From NCBI RefSeq assembly GCF_021646685.1, contig NZ_JAKJHW010000002.1:62001-126000 (forward strand): a stretch of DNA of 64,000 bases. The letters run 5' to 3'. How positions within the stretch are numbered: position 1 is the stretch's first letter; the number at the start of each line of letters is the position of its first letter. The translations under genes and the position numbers were made by a program. The notes under the pieces are model-generated. The model saw only the letters and a list, made by a program, of their open reading frames with translations, did no database searches and was not told where the DNA came from. Below are positions 36,019 to 44,545 of the stretch, in pieces. This stretch comes from Pseudalkalibacillus salsuginis. GTDB taxonomy: Bacteria > Bacillota > Bacilli > Bacillales > Fictibacillaceae.

Positions 36019-36723
36019 CTAAGTCTTCCCATAAAAGGTGGTAATCTTTTCTGATTGTGAACCCTTTAATAACTGATTACAGGACATGATAAACCTCTCT
36101 TTTGTAATTGTAAAGTTATTACTGATTTCTCTATTATGGTCCATTTCTCCTGCTTTTTCTAATTTATCAATTGTGTAACAACCCTCCATGATCGGGTTGC
36201 TGCAGCCCGAAACGTTAGGGATTCTCATTATATGATAAATGACCTCATGATGCTCTGCAGCCTCTGAGAGGAAAGTTTCCTCTGTCAGCATCAACGTTCC
36301 ATACAAATTGGCCGGCTTTGGGGATCGATCTGCCTGAGTAGGTTCATCTTCATTCCCGTATACATCCATCGTAGACACAAGGATAATCCTACTATTTTGC
36401 TCAGCTGCAAATTGTGCAACCTTTTTCATATTCCGTTGATGCTGTTGGATCACTGATTTCAACTCTGACAGCTCGTTTGTTTCAGGAAAGGTTTGGGCAA
36501 GGTGAAATATAGAGTCAATATGTTCGAATTCCTCCCAATCAACCTCTTCTATGGATTGATTATAAAAATGGAAAAAAGCATTTCTCCCGATCAAATCAAG
36601 GCCGATATGTCCATCCCTTTCTGCATGATCAATTCCATACACGTCCATTTCCCTATTGATGAATTCATTACAAAGGAGTATTCCCAGCTCTCCCGCTGCT
36701 CCTGTAATCAGGATATTTTTCAT
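36019..36723 (-). CDS. NAD-dependent epimerase/dehydratase family protein (YjaV position)
   Basis: A short-chain, extended-SDR-like protein of 234 residues. The Rossmann GxxGxxG motif is GAAGELG at about 8-14. A catalytic-type pair occurs as STMDVYGNEDE with a later YGTLMLTEE (YxxxK altered to YxxxL), so the usual Lys is missing and catalysis is doubtful. It lies where B. subtilis has yjaV, between yjaU and med. The function is unknown. Confidence 0.7.
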   Translation of the reverse strand: MKNILITGAAGELGILLCNEFINREMDVYGIDHAERDGHIGLDLIGRNAFFHFYNQSIEEVDWEEFEHIDSIFHLAQTFPETNELSELKSVIQQHQRNMKKVAQFAAEQNSRIILVSTMDVYGNEDEPTQADRSPKPANLYGTLMLTEETFLSEAAEHHEVIYHIMRIPNVSGCSNPIMEGCYTIDKLEKAGEMDHNREISNNFTITKERFIMSCNQLLKGSQSEKITTFYGKT

Positions 36724-36930
36724 AGTACAGGGCCCTCCATTTTTCTTCAGTCTATTACTATCTTATTTTTGAAAATGAAAATATGAACTAAATCCCGGTA
36801 CCTTCATGATTGAATACCCATTACTGAAATTCAGCGGGTTGTTATGTACATTGCCCATAAAAGTATGGCAGGGGTCTCCAAAGTCATCCATCATAGTACT
36901 TTCTTAAATGATGAGTTACATTGGTCCCCC

Positions 36931-37674
36931 CTATAATTCAAGCTCATGTTGTTGATAAAACGTTCTTACTTTTTGTACAAGATCATATTTCCCGCCAGGA
37001 AGTTGAAGTGTTAACGCAATCGGTGAGCCGATTTCTTCTCTGAACTTTTCATATGCTCTGCTATGTTTTATAAAAGAGTAAGGTGTCCCTTGCATATTAT
37101 GCCATATTTTCACTGGTAACTTGGAAGGATATTCGTACATTCCTTTGTCCTTTACCAAGAATATCGTTGCTTCATCTTCGGACAGTTCATAGGCTTTACT
37201 GATTTCACGATGGAATTGCTTATAGAAAAGCTTTTGCTCCATAACCGTTTCCCCATGAATTTTCAAGCTGAAGCATGGATTCATAAAGGCGACTGAACGG
37301 ATGAGTCCCTCATGCCGGTGCATCCATTTCAGGGCTGATAACGCTCCCATTCCCTCAGCGAAAATATGGATTTTAGAATTCAGGATTTCTTGTTTGATGA
37401 TTGCATGATACAGCCTGTGCAGAAGTTCAACACTGCGTTCATTGCCCCAGTGGCGCCCATAAAGGTTCGAGTAATAGACCGTATAGCCAAACCGGCACAG
37501 TTCATCTATGAATTTCCTCCGCTCGGGATGTTGGATCCATGAGCTTGTTTGATCTGATACAAAATGATTAGTATCGCCGATGATGGCAATTGCAAAACCA
37601 TTCGGCCGTTCAGGTAGATGAATGATTCCGTGCTGGTCATTCATTTTAATAAATCGGTGGAGGTTATTACTCAA
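36931..37674 (-). CDS. Alpha/beta hydrolase-fold protein without the nucleophile (YjaU-like)
   Basis: The 247-residue sequence follows the alpha/beta hydrolase order (GFAIAIIGDTNHF, then GYTVYYSNLYGRHWG). At the nucleophile elbow it reads IFAEGMGALSALKW: the usual GxSxG is AEGMG, so the Ser is replaced. The protein is therefore probably not an esterase unless another residue serves. The start is TTG at 37674, eight bases after AAGGTGT. It lies upstream of yjaV-like, as in B. subtilis. Confidence 0.7.
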   Translation of the reverse strand: MSNNLHRFIKMNDQHGIIHLPERPNGFAIAIIGDTNHFVSDQTSSWIQHPERRKFIDELCRFGYTVYYSNLYGRHWGNERSVELLHRLYHAIIKQEILNSKIHIFAEGMGALSALKWMHRHEGLIRSVAFMNPCFSLKIHGETVMEQKLFYKQFHREISKAYELSEDEATIFLVKDKGMYEYPSKLPVKIWHNMQGTPYSFIKHSRAYEKFREEIGSPIALTLQLPGGKYDLVQKVRTFYQQHELEL

Positions 37675-37815
37675 ATTGAATCACACCTTATTCTTCATTC
37701 TTAGTTAATGTATGCGAGAAAAGGAAAAGAGAATAGGTTTTTCGCCCAATTTTCGTTATCCTTATGTCCAGAGGATGCAAATGATGAACTTTTTTTGGAA
37801 GTTTCGTGAAATCGT

Positions 37816-37843
37816 TTTGATAGGGGGCAATTTGTGCTACAAT
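37816..37843 (+). promoter_or_regulatory. Probable promoter of yjzD
   Basis: TTTGAT/TTGATA at 37816-37822 and TACAAT at 37838-37843, with an extended -10 TGC before it. The spacer is 15-16 bases, so the extended -10 is probably the main element. Confidence 0.5.
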
Positions 37844-37955
37844 ATGAATTGGAAAAGGGAACTTGGCAAAGCAGAGCCTTGGCCAACGCTGAGCCCTAAT
37901 TGCACTTATATTTTTTGGAGTGTAAATTGCTACATATTATTCTAGAGGTGATCAT

Positions 37956-38135
37956 ATGCGTTACATTTGGACAATAATCTGGGCATTATTGCTGAGCAAT
38001 ATGGCTTTCTATGTATTAAGCTCAATGCAAGGCGGAGAATACAGCTTCGGACTTGCATCTGGAATCGGACTTGTTTTCGCTTTGTTCGTATTTGTATTAG
38101 GTGATGCGGGGATAAAGGACGAAACAGCAGATTGA
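37956..38135 (+). CDS. yjzD: YjzD, small membrane protein (DUF2929)
   Basis: 59 residues with two hydrophobic helices: MRYIWTIIWALLLSNMAFYV and FGLASGIGLVFALFVFVLGDA. This matches DUF2929/YjzD, reported as a small membrane protein next to yjaU in B. subtilis. GAGGTGATC lies before ATG 37956. It is divergent from yjaU and ends in a terminator. Function unknown. Confidence 0.8.
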   Translation: MRYIWTIIWALLLSNMAFYVLSSMQGGEYSFGLASGIGLVFALFVFVLGDAGIKDETAD

Positions 38136-38140
38136 AATGG

Positions 38141-38172
38141 GTGACTCAGGTTTTTGAGTCACTTTTTTTATT
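38141..38172 (+). terminator. Terminator after yjzD
   Basis: GTGACTCA pairs with TGAGTCAC and is followed by TTTTTTT. Confidence 0.9.
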
Positions 38173-38248
38173 TGATAGAATGTGGTCATGCCCCTGGTTT
38201 TCGAGATAATTTACGAGTTGTTGAGATAAATCGCCTCAAAAACTAAAA

Positions 38249-38276
38249 CGAGACTGATGGTAGCCAGTCCCGTCAT
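38249..38276 (-). terminator. Terminator after the GlnQ-like gene
   Basis: On the minus strand ACGGGACTGG pairs with CCATCAGTCTCGT with mismatches, then TTTTAG. Confidence 0.65.
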
Positions 38277-38279
38277 ACT

Positions 38280-39002
38280 TCATAATATTTTACTTAAAAA
38301 CGATTTTGTCCGGACATTTTGTGGGTTTGAGAAAAGCTCTTTCGGTTCATTTTCTTCGATTATATATCCTTCATCCATAAAAATCACACGATCACCGACT
38401 TCTCTAGCAAAACCCATCTCATGTGTGACGACAATCATTGTCATGCCTTCTTTTGCGAGTTGCTTCATGACTTCCAGAACTTCACCGACCATCTCAGGGT
38501 CCAGTGCAGAAGTAGGTTCATCAAAGAGCATGATTTCAGGTTCCATTGCCAAGGCTCTTGCAATGGCAACACGCTGTTTTTGACCTCCTGAAAGCGAGTC
38601 GGGATATACAGTCGCTTTCTCGGATAACCCAACTTTCGCAAGAAGTTCATGAGCTTTTTGTTCAGCCCTTTTGCGGTCCCATTTCCTGACTTTCATAGGG
38701 GATAAAATGATGTTTTCCAGTACTGTTTTATGAGGGAACAAATTGAACTGTTGGAACACCATACCTACATCTGTCCGAAGTTTGTTGATATCCGTTGTTT
38801 TGGCAGTAATATCAATACCTTTTATATAAACCTTGCCACCGGTGATCGGTTCAAGCAAGTTCAGACATCTTAAGAAAGTGGATTTGCCGGAACCGGAAGG
38901 CCCGATTACACACACGACTTCTTGCTGCTTGATTTCTGCACTGATGTCTTTCAATACCTCCAGTGCCCCAAATGACTTTTTCAAATTTTGTACTTTTATC
39001 AT
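38280..39002 (-). CDS. Polar amino acid ABC transporter ATP-binding protein (GlnQ-like), orphan
   Basis: The 240-residue cytoplasmic ATPase has Walker [10 protein letters not shown] near residue 34, signature [15 protein letters not shown], Walker [15 protein letters not shown] and the PAAT-type block [19 protein letters not shown]. Such ATPases drive uptake of Gln or other polar amino acids. No permease or binding-protein gene lies nearby; it is interposed between yjzD and yjzC. GGAGGAG lies about 12 bases before ATG 39002. Its partners must be encoded elsewhere, or it is a remnant. Confidence 0.92.
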   Translation of the reverse strand: MIKVQNLKKSFGALEVLKDISAEIKQQEVVCVIGPSGSGKSTFLRCLNLLEPITGGKVYIKGIDITAKTTDINKLRTDVGMVFQQFNLFPHKTVLENIILSPMKVRKWDRKRAEQKAHELLAKVGLSEKATVYPDSLSGGQKQRVAIARALAMEPEIMLFDEPTSALDPEMVGEVLEVMKQLAKEGMTMIVVTHEMGFAREVGDRVIFMDEGYIIEENEPKELFSNPQNVRTKSFLSKIL

Positions 39003-39096
39003 TTATAGCCCATCTCCTCCCAATGTAGTTTAACACATTGCTGGCTGAAAGTGTTGAGTCGAGATAGGCAGTGCATCAACAACTAGCGTTTTAAAA

Positions 39097-39276
39097 TCAT
39101 GGTTTCCGTTTATATGTCCATTTCCGATTCTGGTTGCTTGTTACCGGAAATGGATCACCTGCATGTAATTTGATTTCCTTCGGGTCGTTCACCATGCTTC
39201 CTGTTTCACCGATTTCAACATAAACTCCATTGTTTGGTGCTTTTTGTCCTGGGTTGAATTGATGATTCTGTCCCAT
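39097..39276 (-). CDS. yjzC: YjzC family small protein
   Basis: 59 residues (MGQNHQFNPGQKAPNNGVYV then ETGS...). The Asn/Gly/Pro-rich N-terminus and the basic tail NRKWTYKRKP match YjzC of B. subtilis. No membrane segment. AAGGAGGG precedes ATG 39276, eight bases upstream; an adjacent in-frame TTG is discarded. It is a neighbour of yjzD in B. subtilis, here separated by the GlnQ gene. Function unknown. Confidence 0.8.
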   Translation of the reverse strand: MGQNHQFNPGQKAPNNGVYVEIGETGSMVNDPKEIKLHAGDPFPVTSNQNRKWTYKRKP

Positions 39277-39402
39277 CAAAAATCCCTCCTTTTTATTACG
39301 TAGGATAACCCATCGCTCATAAATTATCTGTCATCAATACTCATCAATTATGTAAGAAAGGCTGTTTACTAATTGTTGCTAATTGAATAATGATAAGGAA
39401 TG

Positions 39403-39432
39403 AAAAAAAGCCACCTTTTAAAGGTGACTTTC
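39403..39432 (-). terminator. Terminator after the 98-residue gene
   Basis: On the minus strand AAAGTCACCTTT and AAAGGTGGCTTT form a 12-bp stem with one mismatch, followed by TTTTTTC. Confidence 0.85.
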
Positions 39433-39437
39433 TATCA

Positions 39438-39734
39438 TCAATAGGAAACAAGTGAAATAGCTGTAAGGAATTGCAGAGGCAAGGTGATCCGTTCAAACCC
39501 TAAGCCTGGCTCAGGGAACCCCATATATTGTCGCGGTTGAATTCCAGGTTTTTTCTTGTACTTTACTTCTATTATTAAGTATAAGTTCTGTTTATCAACC
39601 TTTTCGACATATCCCTCATACATTCCTCCGTCCATCATATGGCACTGGACATATTGATTTATATGATTCTTACACTGTTTTTGTATCATTTGGTTATGCT
39701 TGTTTAAGGCTTTCATATATTTACGATAAGACAC
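39438..39734 (-). CDS. Hypothetical 98-residue protein
   Basis: Not recognised. The N-terminal 40 residues are basic and Gln/Asn-rich ([20 protein letters not shown]), the middle shows a strand pattern [23 protein letters not shown], and the rest is hydrophobic-aromatic. The middle resembles small SH3/Sm-like barrels seen in spore-coat-like proteins, but this is weak inference. The start is GTG at 39734 with GGGGGGAAGG just upstream. It is divergent from uppP. Confidence 0.55.
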   Translation of the reverse strand: MSYRKYMKALNKHNQMIQKQCKNHINQYVQCHMMDGGMYEGYVEKVDKQNLYLIIEVKYKKKPGIQPRQYMGFPEPGLGFERITLPLQFLTAISLVSY

Positions 39735-39747
39735 GACCTTCCCCCCT

Positions 39748-39784
39748 CACATTTTCATGATATTCACACAGGGCTGAAAATGTG
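39748..39784. promoter_or_regulatory. 10-bp inverted repeat between the 98-residue gene and uppP
   Basis: CACATTTTCA (39748-39757) and TGAAAATGTG (39775-39784) are perfect inverse complements with a 17-base centre. Its place between divergent genes suggests an operator site; no regulator is identified. Confidence 0.45.
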
Positions 39785-39902
39785 TAAGGACAGGTTGAAC
39801 ATAATTGTCACGAAATATCTCTTTACTAGTTCAATGTTTTATTGTTTAATGACAACATGCGATTTGAATCAGAAACTAAAGATTTACATGTGGAGGAACC
39901 AA

Positions 39903-40715
39903 ATGGAAGACTTTATCTTATTGCTTAAATATGCATTTTTCGGCTTCGTACAAGGAATTACAGAACCAATACCGATTTCGTCAAGTGGACATATGGTGTT
40001 TGCAGAAAAGATTCTGGACATACATATTGAAGGGTTCAGCTTTGAAGTGTTCATGAACTTCGCCTCGCTGCTTGCTGTCCTTGTGATCTACCGCGAAGAC
40101 CTTGTCAGGCTTACAACGAACGGTCTGAATTTTACAATGACAAGAGACCGTAAATACAAATCAGATTTCATGTTTATCATTTATCTGATCATCGGGACGA
40201 TTCCTGCTGCGGTCATCGGAATACTAGCGGAAGATTTCATATCTAAAAATTTGAAAGACATTAAAGTTGTCGGAGCATCATTGATTGTTACCGGGATCGC
40301 ATTATGGCTGATCCGAAACCTGCGCGGGCGTAAATACGATCAAGACCTTTCAATTAAAGATGCGCTTATTGTCGGTCTTGCACAGGCAGTCGCATTGATT
40401 CCGGGAATCAGCCGTTCAGGAGCCACGATAGTAGCTGCAATGGGACGTGGAATGAAACAGGAAACCGCACTCCGTTATTCGTTTTTACTATATATTCCTG
40501 TCAGTATCGGAACAATGGTTTTAAGCTTCAGTGACCTTAAAGATGATCCGCTACTGGATCAATTATTGATTCCATATCTCGTAGCCTTTTTGATCTCATT
40601 CATCGCCTCATATATTTCATTGAAATGGCTCATAGGGATCATGGCCAGAGGAAATTTGAAATACTTTGCTATCTATTGCTTCATCGTAGGACCATTAGTG
40701 ATTTTATTTATGTAA
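39903..40715 (+). CDS. uppP: Undecaprenyl-diphosphatase (UppP/BacA)
   Basis: Membrane enzyme that removes a phosphate from undecaprenyl diphosphate, recycling the carrier for cell-wall synthesis and giving bacitracin tolerance. Family motifs: [20 protein letters not shown] (residues 14-33, with the conserved EXXXXSSSGH-like stretch) and [13 protein letters not shown]. About seven hydrophobic helices. GGAGG lies six bases before ATG 39903, so upstream in-frame ATGs are excluded; 270 residues. Motif 1 reads [10 protein letters not shown], a variant of the more common EFLPISSTGH. Confidence 0.93.
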   Translation: MEDFILLLKYAFFGFVQGITEPIPISSSGHMVFAEKILDIHIEGFSFEVFMNFASLLAVLVIYREDLVRLTTNGLNFTMTRDRKYKSDFMFIIYLIIGTIPAAVIGILAEDFISKNLKDIKVVGASLIVTGIALWLIRNLRGRKYDQDLSIKDALIVGLAQAVALIPGISRSGATIVAAMGRGMKQETALRYSFLLYIPVSIGTMVLSFSDLKDDPLLDQLLIPYLVAFLISFIASYISLKWLIGIMARGNLKYFAIYCFIVGPLVILFM

Positions 40716-40794
40716 AGCAATTTACGTCTAACAAAGCGGGTTGTTAAAGCGATTTGAAAGACTCAGAACGGCCTCCTGGGACCCTGAAAACCCC

Positions 40795-40950
40795 AAAAAA
40801 GCACAAACGCCCAAGTCAGCCACGAAGGTCACTGGAGGTCCTCTTACGGAGGCTATTGCCTCCGCAGGAGGTCTGAAGTGATCCAAGTGGTTGGGCGTTG
40901 GAGCTAGACATTCCATCTTCGAAAACAAATTTTTTTACTTTATTAGCTTT
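40795..40950 (+). repeat. Dispersed repeat element, copy 4 (short form)
   Basis: AAAAAAGCACAAACGCCC opens it; GGTCACTGGAGG, GCAGGAGGTCTGAAGTGATC and TTGGGCGTTGGAGCTAGACA follow. The internal hairpin is perfect here (GGAGGC with GCCTCC). The tail CTTCGAAAACAAA is present. It lies between uppP and a zinc-finger-like mini-gene. Confidence 0.85.
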
Positions 40951-41054
40951 TTAAAAAACGATTTTGAGGGCCTCAGAACGCCTTCTGAGATATTGAATGA
41001 ATACCGAGCGATCATCATGGCTCTGATGCTCTATATTATAAAGGAGGATTCGAC

Positions 41055-41189
41055 TTGAAAGAGTACATCGGAAAATGCGACGTCTGTCAAAAGCCCATTT
41101 ACTGTATGGATGGCTTTTTCAATGGAGTCAAAACAGAACAAAGCCTTTGTTGTTATGATTGTGATCAAAAGCGGAAGGCCACTTCTTAA
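41055..41189 (+). CDS. Small Cys-rich protein, putative zinc-binding, 44 residues
   Basis: Not recognised. The start is TTG at 41055 directly after AAAGGAGG. The product has CDVC near residue 8 and CCYDC near residue 34, two paired cysteine sites typical of a small zinc ribbon or treble clef. Its 3' end overlaps the moaD stop codon by four bases on the opposite strand. No neighbour gives a function. Confidence 0.65.
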   Translation: MKEYIGKCDVCQKPIYCMDGFFNGVKTEQSLCCYDCDQKRKATS

Positions 41190-41422
41190 CCACCACTGAC
41201 CGGCGGCAACAATGCAACCGTATCACCAGCCCGGATAACTTGGTCCGGATCATTTACGAGTTCTTCATTCACAGCGACCATTACATTTGTCAAATCAAGA
41301 CGGGATTCTATTTCCCGAATATGGGAGACAAGCTCGTCTATTGTCAATATGTCTTTATCGACCAAAATTTCACTCTTCCCAACCTTCTCCTGCAACCCTG
41401 CAAAAAGTAATACATTAATCAT
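41186..41422 (-). CDS. moaD: Molybdopterin synthase sulfur carrier subunit MoaD
   Basis: Ubiquitin-like sulfur carrier of molybdopterin synthase. The 78-residue product ends in LPPVSGG, the thiocarboxylated GG tail. The ATG at 41422 is chosen because it begins the known MINVLLFAG strand; it overlaps moaE by eight bases. The longer open frame upstream is out of register with this family. Last gene of the moeA-mobB-moaE-moaD cluster. Confidence 0.92.
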   Translation of the reverse strand: MINVLLFAGLQEKVGKSEILVDKDILTIDELVSHIREIESRLDLTNVMVAVNEELVNDPDQVIRAGDTVALLPPVSGG

Positions 41423-41885
41423 ACAGGTGCTCCTTTCCAGGTTTTCCAGATGGATATACCGTTTTTTCAAGCTGATCTCCAATCCACTCTTCGCCATCTT
41501 CCCAATGTTCTTTTTTCCAGATTGGGACGATTTCTTTAATCCGTTCGATCGCATAACGACTAGCCTCATACGAATCTGCCCGATGAGGGGTCGAGACAGC
41601 TATGGCAACAGCAATATCCGATATCTCCAACCGACCGATCCGATGAACGATTGAAACACGTGCTTCCTTCCATCTGCTGTTGACTTCCGAACCGATTTGC
41701 TCCAGCTTCTTTTCAGCCATTGGAATATAGGCATCATATTCCAAAAACAATGTCCGCTTCCCTTTCGTCATCTCCCTTACTGTTCCGATGAACGTATTGA
41801 TTGCCCCTGCATGTGGGTGGGTGACGTTTTTAACTACTGCATTTATGTCAATCGGCTCTTTAGTGATGTAAAAATGTTTAGCCAT
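41415..41885 (-). CDS. moaE: Molybdopterin synthase catalytic subunit MoaE
   Basis: Transfers sulfur from MoaD onto precursor Z to make molybdopterin. The 156-residue protein shows HAGAINTFIGTVREMTKGKR near residue 24, the VSIVHRIGRLEISDIAVAIA strand and the RADSYEASRYAIERIKEIVPIWKKE helix. GGAGATG precedes ATG 41885. It overlaps moaD, pointing to coupled translation of the two subunits. Confidence 0.95.
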   Translation of the reverse strand: MAKHFYITKEPIDINAVVKNVTHPHAGAINTFIGTVREMTKGKRTLFLEYDAYIPMAEKKLEQIGSEVNSRWKEARVSIVHRIGRLEISDIAVAIAVSTPHRADSYEASRYAIERIKEIVPIWKKEHWEDGEEWIGDQLEKTVYPSGKPGKEHLYD

Positions 41886-41889
41886 GGTT

Positions 41890-42420
41890 TCATCTCCGTT
41901 TAAAAAACTTTTCCTTGATATATTCCGTAAATTCGGCAGCCTGACTAGTCTGGAAGATGAGGAATTCAGATTCCTCTTCCATTCGATCAGTTATAACGCC
42001 TACCACATTAACGCATTGATCCAACAGTTCCATCAAATCTTGATTGTCCCTGGCCATAAGGAATTTCGGGTAATGAGCCTTTTTATATCCTTCTATTAAA
42101 ATAACATCCAGTGGAATCAGCTTATACATCATCACGATTTGATCAAGGTGAATGGAATAGCATCCATTCACCTTTATATTGAGAATGCCCTCTCCTTCAA
42201 CTGCTGTCATATAGGCGCCTTCATTTTGAAATTGAGCTGTATCTGTATCCCCAGGCTCAATCATATCTGGTGATCCACCATGTCCATGGTGTTTGATGAC
42301 TCCGACACGATACCCTTCATTTGATAACTGCCTTATAACTTTTTTGATAAAGGTCGTTTTCCCACTGTTTTTATAGCCTACAATTTGTAAGACTGGGATA
42401 TCATGAATCACTTTTCCCAT
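41890..42420 (-). CDS. mobB: Molybdopterin-guanine dinucleotide biosynthesis adaptor MobB
   Basis: GTP-binding accessory protein for nucleotide attachment to molybdopterin. P-loop GYKNSGKTT near residue 16 and the KHHGHG block are visible; 176 residues. ATG 42420 overlaps the moeA 3' end by 13 bases, so translation is coupled. MobA, which does the attachment, is not in this window. Confidence 0.93.
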   Translation of the reverse strand: MGKVIHDIPVLQIVGYKNSGKTTFIKKVIRQLSNEGYRVGVIKHHGHGGSPDMIEPGDTDTAQFQNEGAYMTAVEGEGILNIKVNGCYSIHLDQIVMMYKLIPLDVILIEGYKKAHYPKFLMARDNQDLMELLDQCVNVVGVITDRMEEESEFLIFQTSQAAEFTEYIKEKFFKRR

Positions 42421-43676
42421 GGATTCTGGTCACTTTCATTGTTGAACAACAGAACTTCCACTTCGTCACCAGTTCGAAAACCTCTCGTTCCACCAGGAAG
42501 GACGATGAATATATCGGCTTTGGCAATTGAAGTGACAGAGCTCGACTTATCCAGACCTGTCGGAGCTACACGGACTCCCTCGGCAGCGTATTCGATTTTC
42601 CCGCGTACCAATCTGGTGAATGGATTCGGTTTAGGGAAATCCTTCGCTAACACAGCTTTCATTTTTGCAAGATAAGGCATACTCTTTACTGCTTGCTTGA
42701 TAAACGGTCTCACGAAAAGCTCACCGCCGACAAAACAAGCAGAGGGGTTTCCGGATAATCCGAATAACAACTTCCCTTCATATTCTGCCACGGTCGTTAC
42801 ACTTCCGGGGCGCATCGCAATTTTATTGAAAAGGGTAGTCGCACCAAGTTTTTCATATATAGCTGGTAGATAGTCATAATCACCAACGGAGACTCCTCCT
42901 GTAGTAACAAGAGCATCCACATCCTCCAACGCTGTAGAAATAGCCCTAAAACATGCCTCAAAATCATCAGCTAACTTACCTAAATACAGTGGATCACCAC
43001 CCATTTTCCTGATCTGGGCTGAAATCATGTATGCATTGGAATTACGGATCTTCCCTGGTTGCAACGGTTCATCGATATTCAGCAACTCTGTGCCAGTTGC
43101 GTATATGCCGATTTTGGGCTTTTGATAAACGTTGACCGTTTTGTAGCCGAATGTAGCTAATAAGGCAGTAACACCTGGTGTAATCCGTGTTCCTTCTTTA
43201 ATGAGGACAGTCCCTCTTTCTGTATCTTCACCTTGTCGGGCAATGTTTTGGCCAGGTGTAAACTTTCTGCCAACTTCGATCATCTGCTTCATGTCTTTTT
43301 CATATTCCTTGACGACCTCAAACATGGACACTGCATCTGCCCCATCCGGAATTGATGCTCCGGTCATGATCCGGATCGCTTGTCCTTGCCGTAGTTGGGA
43401 CGTAGCGACTTGACCAGCGCCAATTTCTTCTATGACCTCAAGTTGAACTGGTGTTTCAGCAGAAGCATGCTTTGTATCCCCAGCTCTTAAGGCGAACCCA
43501 TCATATGGCGAGCGGTCGAATGGTGGTACATCGTGATCTGCTATTATCGGTTCTGCTAAAAATCGATCCAATGTCTCTTCTATGTTCAGTTCTTCAGATT
43601 TAGATTTCAAAGGATGGGCCATGACCCTTTTTACCCCTTCTCCAATCTGTATTGGTTTTCTCCGTTCAACGACCAT
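42408..43676 (-). CDS. moeA: Molybdopterin molybdenumtransferase MoeA
   Basis: Inserts molybdate into adenylylated molybdopterin. The 422-residue protein has PPFDRSPYDGFALRAGDT near residue 49, the TGASIPDGADAV block, TTGGVSVGDYD with the MoCF fold and GLSGNPSACFVGGE. The start is put at ATG 43676 because AAAGGTGG lies eight bases upstream; the frame is open to ATG 43697. First gene of the cluster; moaA, moaB and moaC are not nearby. Confidence 0.95.
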   Translation of the reverse strand: MVVERRKPIQIGEGVKRVMAHPLKSKSEELNIEETLDRFLAEPIIADHDVPPFDRSPYDGFALRAGDTKHASAETPVQLEVIEEIGAGQVATSQLRQGQAIRIMTGASIPDGADAVSMFEVVKEYEKDMKQMIEVGRKFTPGQNIARQGEDTERGTVLIKEGTRITPGVTALLATFGYKTVNVYQKPKIGIYATGTELLNIDEPLQPGKIRNSNAYMISAQIRKMGGDPLYLGKLADDFEACFRAISTALEDVDALVTTGGVSVGDYDYLPAIYEKLGATTLFNKIAMRPGSVTTVAEYEGKLLFGLSGNPSACFVGGELFVRPFIKQAVKSMPYLAKMKAVLAKDFPKPNPFTRLVRGKIEYAAEGVRVAPTGLDKSSSVTSIAKADIFIVLPGGTRGFRTGDEVEVLLFNNESDQNPWEK

Positions 43677-43765
43677 TGTAGTCACCACCTTTATCATTAC
43701 ACCTTTATTTTAGCAAAGACTCGATCCAGTTTCACGAATTCATTTGTTGGTGTACACTCCTGGTC

Positions 43766-43803
43766 AAAAAAAATGGATCGATCCTAGATGGATCAATCCA
43801 TTG
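43766..43803 (-). terminator. Terminator after the yitW-like gene
   Basis: On the minus strand ATGGATTGATCC pairs with GGATCGATCCAT and is followed by TTTTTTT. Confidence 0.9.
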
Positions 43804-43823
43804 TTCATGTGTTCTCAAATGTC

Positions 43824-44135
43824 TTATTGGATACCAAGGGCGATTTTAGCGTACCGCGACATTTTGTCTTTCGTCCAAGGCGGATTCCAGACGATATTGA
43901 CATCTACGTCCTTTATTTCTGGAAAGTCGATCAATGCGTTGCGTACATCATTAGCGATTGTTCCAGCTAATGGACAGCCCATAGCCGTCAGCGTCATCGT
44001 CACTTTTGCCATGCCTTCTTCATCAAGCTCAACATCATATACAAGGCCAAGATTGACGATATCGACACCTAATTCAGGATCTTCCACATCCTCTAATGCT
44101 TCCATCAACTTTTCTTTTACCTCTTCGTTAGCCAT
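43824..44135 (-). CDS. yitW: MIP18 (DUF59) family metal-sulfur cluster assembly factor (YitW)
   Basis: Iron-sulfur cluster maturation factor of the MIP18/PaaD type. The 103-residue protein contains VEDPELGVDIVNLGLVYDV near residue 17 and MTLTAMGCPLAGTI, whose Cys is conserved. It begins the yit-like block (yitW, then yitV, yitU and yitT in order along the chromosome). The ATG at 44135 starts the frame. Confidence 0.92.
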   Translation of the reverse strand: MANEEVKEKLMEALEDVEDPELGVDIVNLGLVYDVELDEEGMAKVTMTLTAMGCPLAGTIANDVRNALIDFPEIKDVDVNIVWNPPWTKDKMSRYAKIALGIQ

Positions 44136-44206
44136 AATGAACCCCTTCCATTTCGATTTCTATGAATAGTATAACCTATTGTCAGGATGACATAAAATGT
44201 TCCGCA

Positions 44207-44344
44207 TCAACCTTTCAATTGGTTGGGAAGATTGTTGATCGATTGATTCAATGAATCAAGCTTCGCCTCAATCCTGTGGAGTAAATATAGGGTTACGACC
44301 ACAGGGAAACCGAACTCACTCATCACTGAAACCCATTGTTCCAT
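44207..44344 (-). CDS. YvrJ family protein, 45 residues
   Basis: The ATG at 44344 follows GGGGTGAGGAG on the minus strand. The product (MEQWVSVMSEFGFPVVVTLY, then LLHRIEAKLDSLNQSINNLP) has one hydrophobic segment with a Pro kink, then an amphipathic coiled tail, the YvrJ pattern. In Bacillaceae YvrJ often occurs with DUF2922 and DUF1659 genes, as here. Too short to be caught by ordinary ORF finding. Confidence 0.8.
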   Translation of the reverse strand: MEQWVSVMSEFGFPVVVTLYLLHRIEAKLDSLNQSINNLPNQLKG

Positions 44345-44394
44345 CTCCTCACCCCTTTCAGGCTATTTAGGTCATTGTTTTTATAATCAAGTAA

Positions 44395-44545
44395 AGAAAA
44401 GCGGAAACGCCCTGGTCATCCACGAAGGTCAATGGAAGTCCGACGAGGAGGCTGTTTGCCGCCGCAGGAGGACTGAAGTGATCCAAGTGGTTGGGCGTTG
44501 GAACCGGACATCAATTCACCGCAACCAAAATTCTTATCCTTTAAA
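44395..44545 (+). repeat. Dispersed repeat element, copy 5 (short form)
   Basis: AAAGAAAAGCGGAAACGCCC opens the element; CCGACGAGGAGGC, GCCGCCGCAGGAGGACTGAA and TTGGGCGTTGG follow. AGTCC before the hairpin pairs with GGACT after it, as in copy 1. It separates the YvrJ gene from the DUF2922 gene. Confidence 0.87.

Noticed and set aside
38201-38230. Two GAGATAA copies 20 bases apart beyond yjzD
   Set aside because: Only two short copies with little further match; can be chance in AT-rich spacer.
41186-41569. Long MoaD start at 41569
   Set aside because: The extra 49 residues overlap moaE in another frame and lack a signal; MoaD proteins are about 78 residues.
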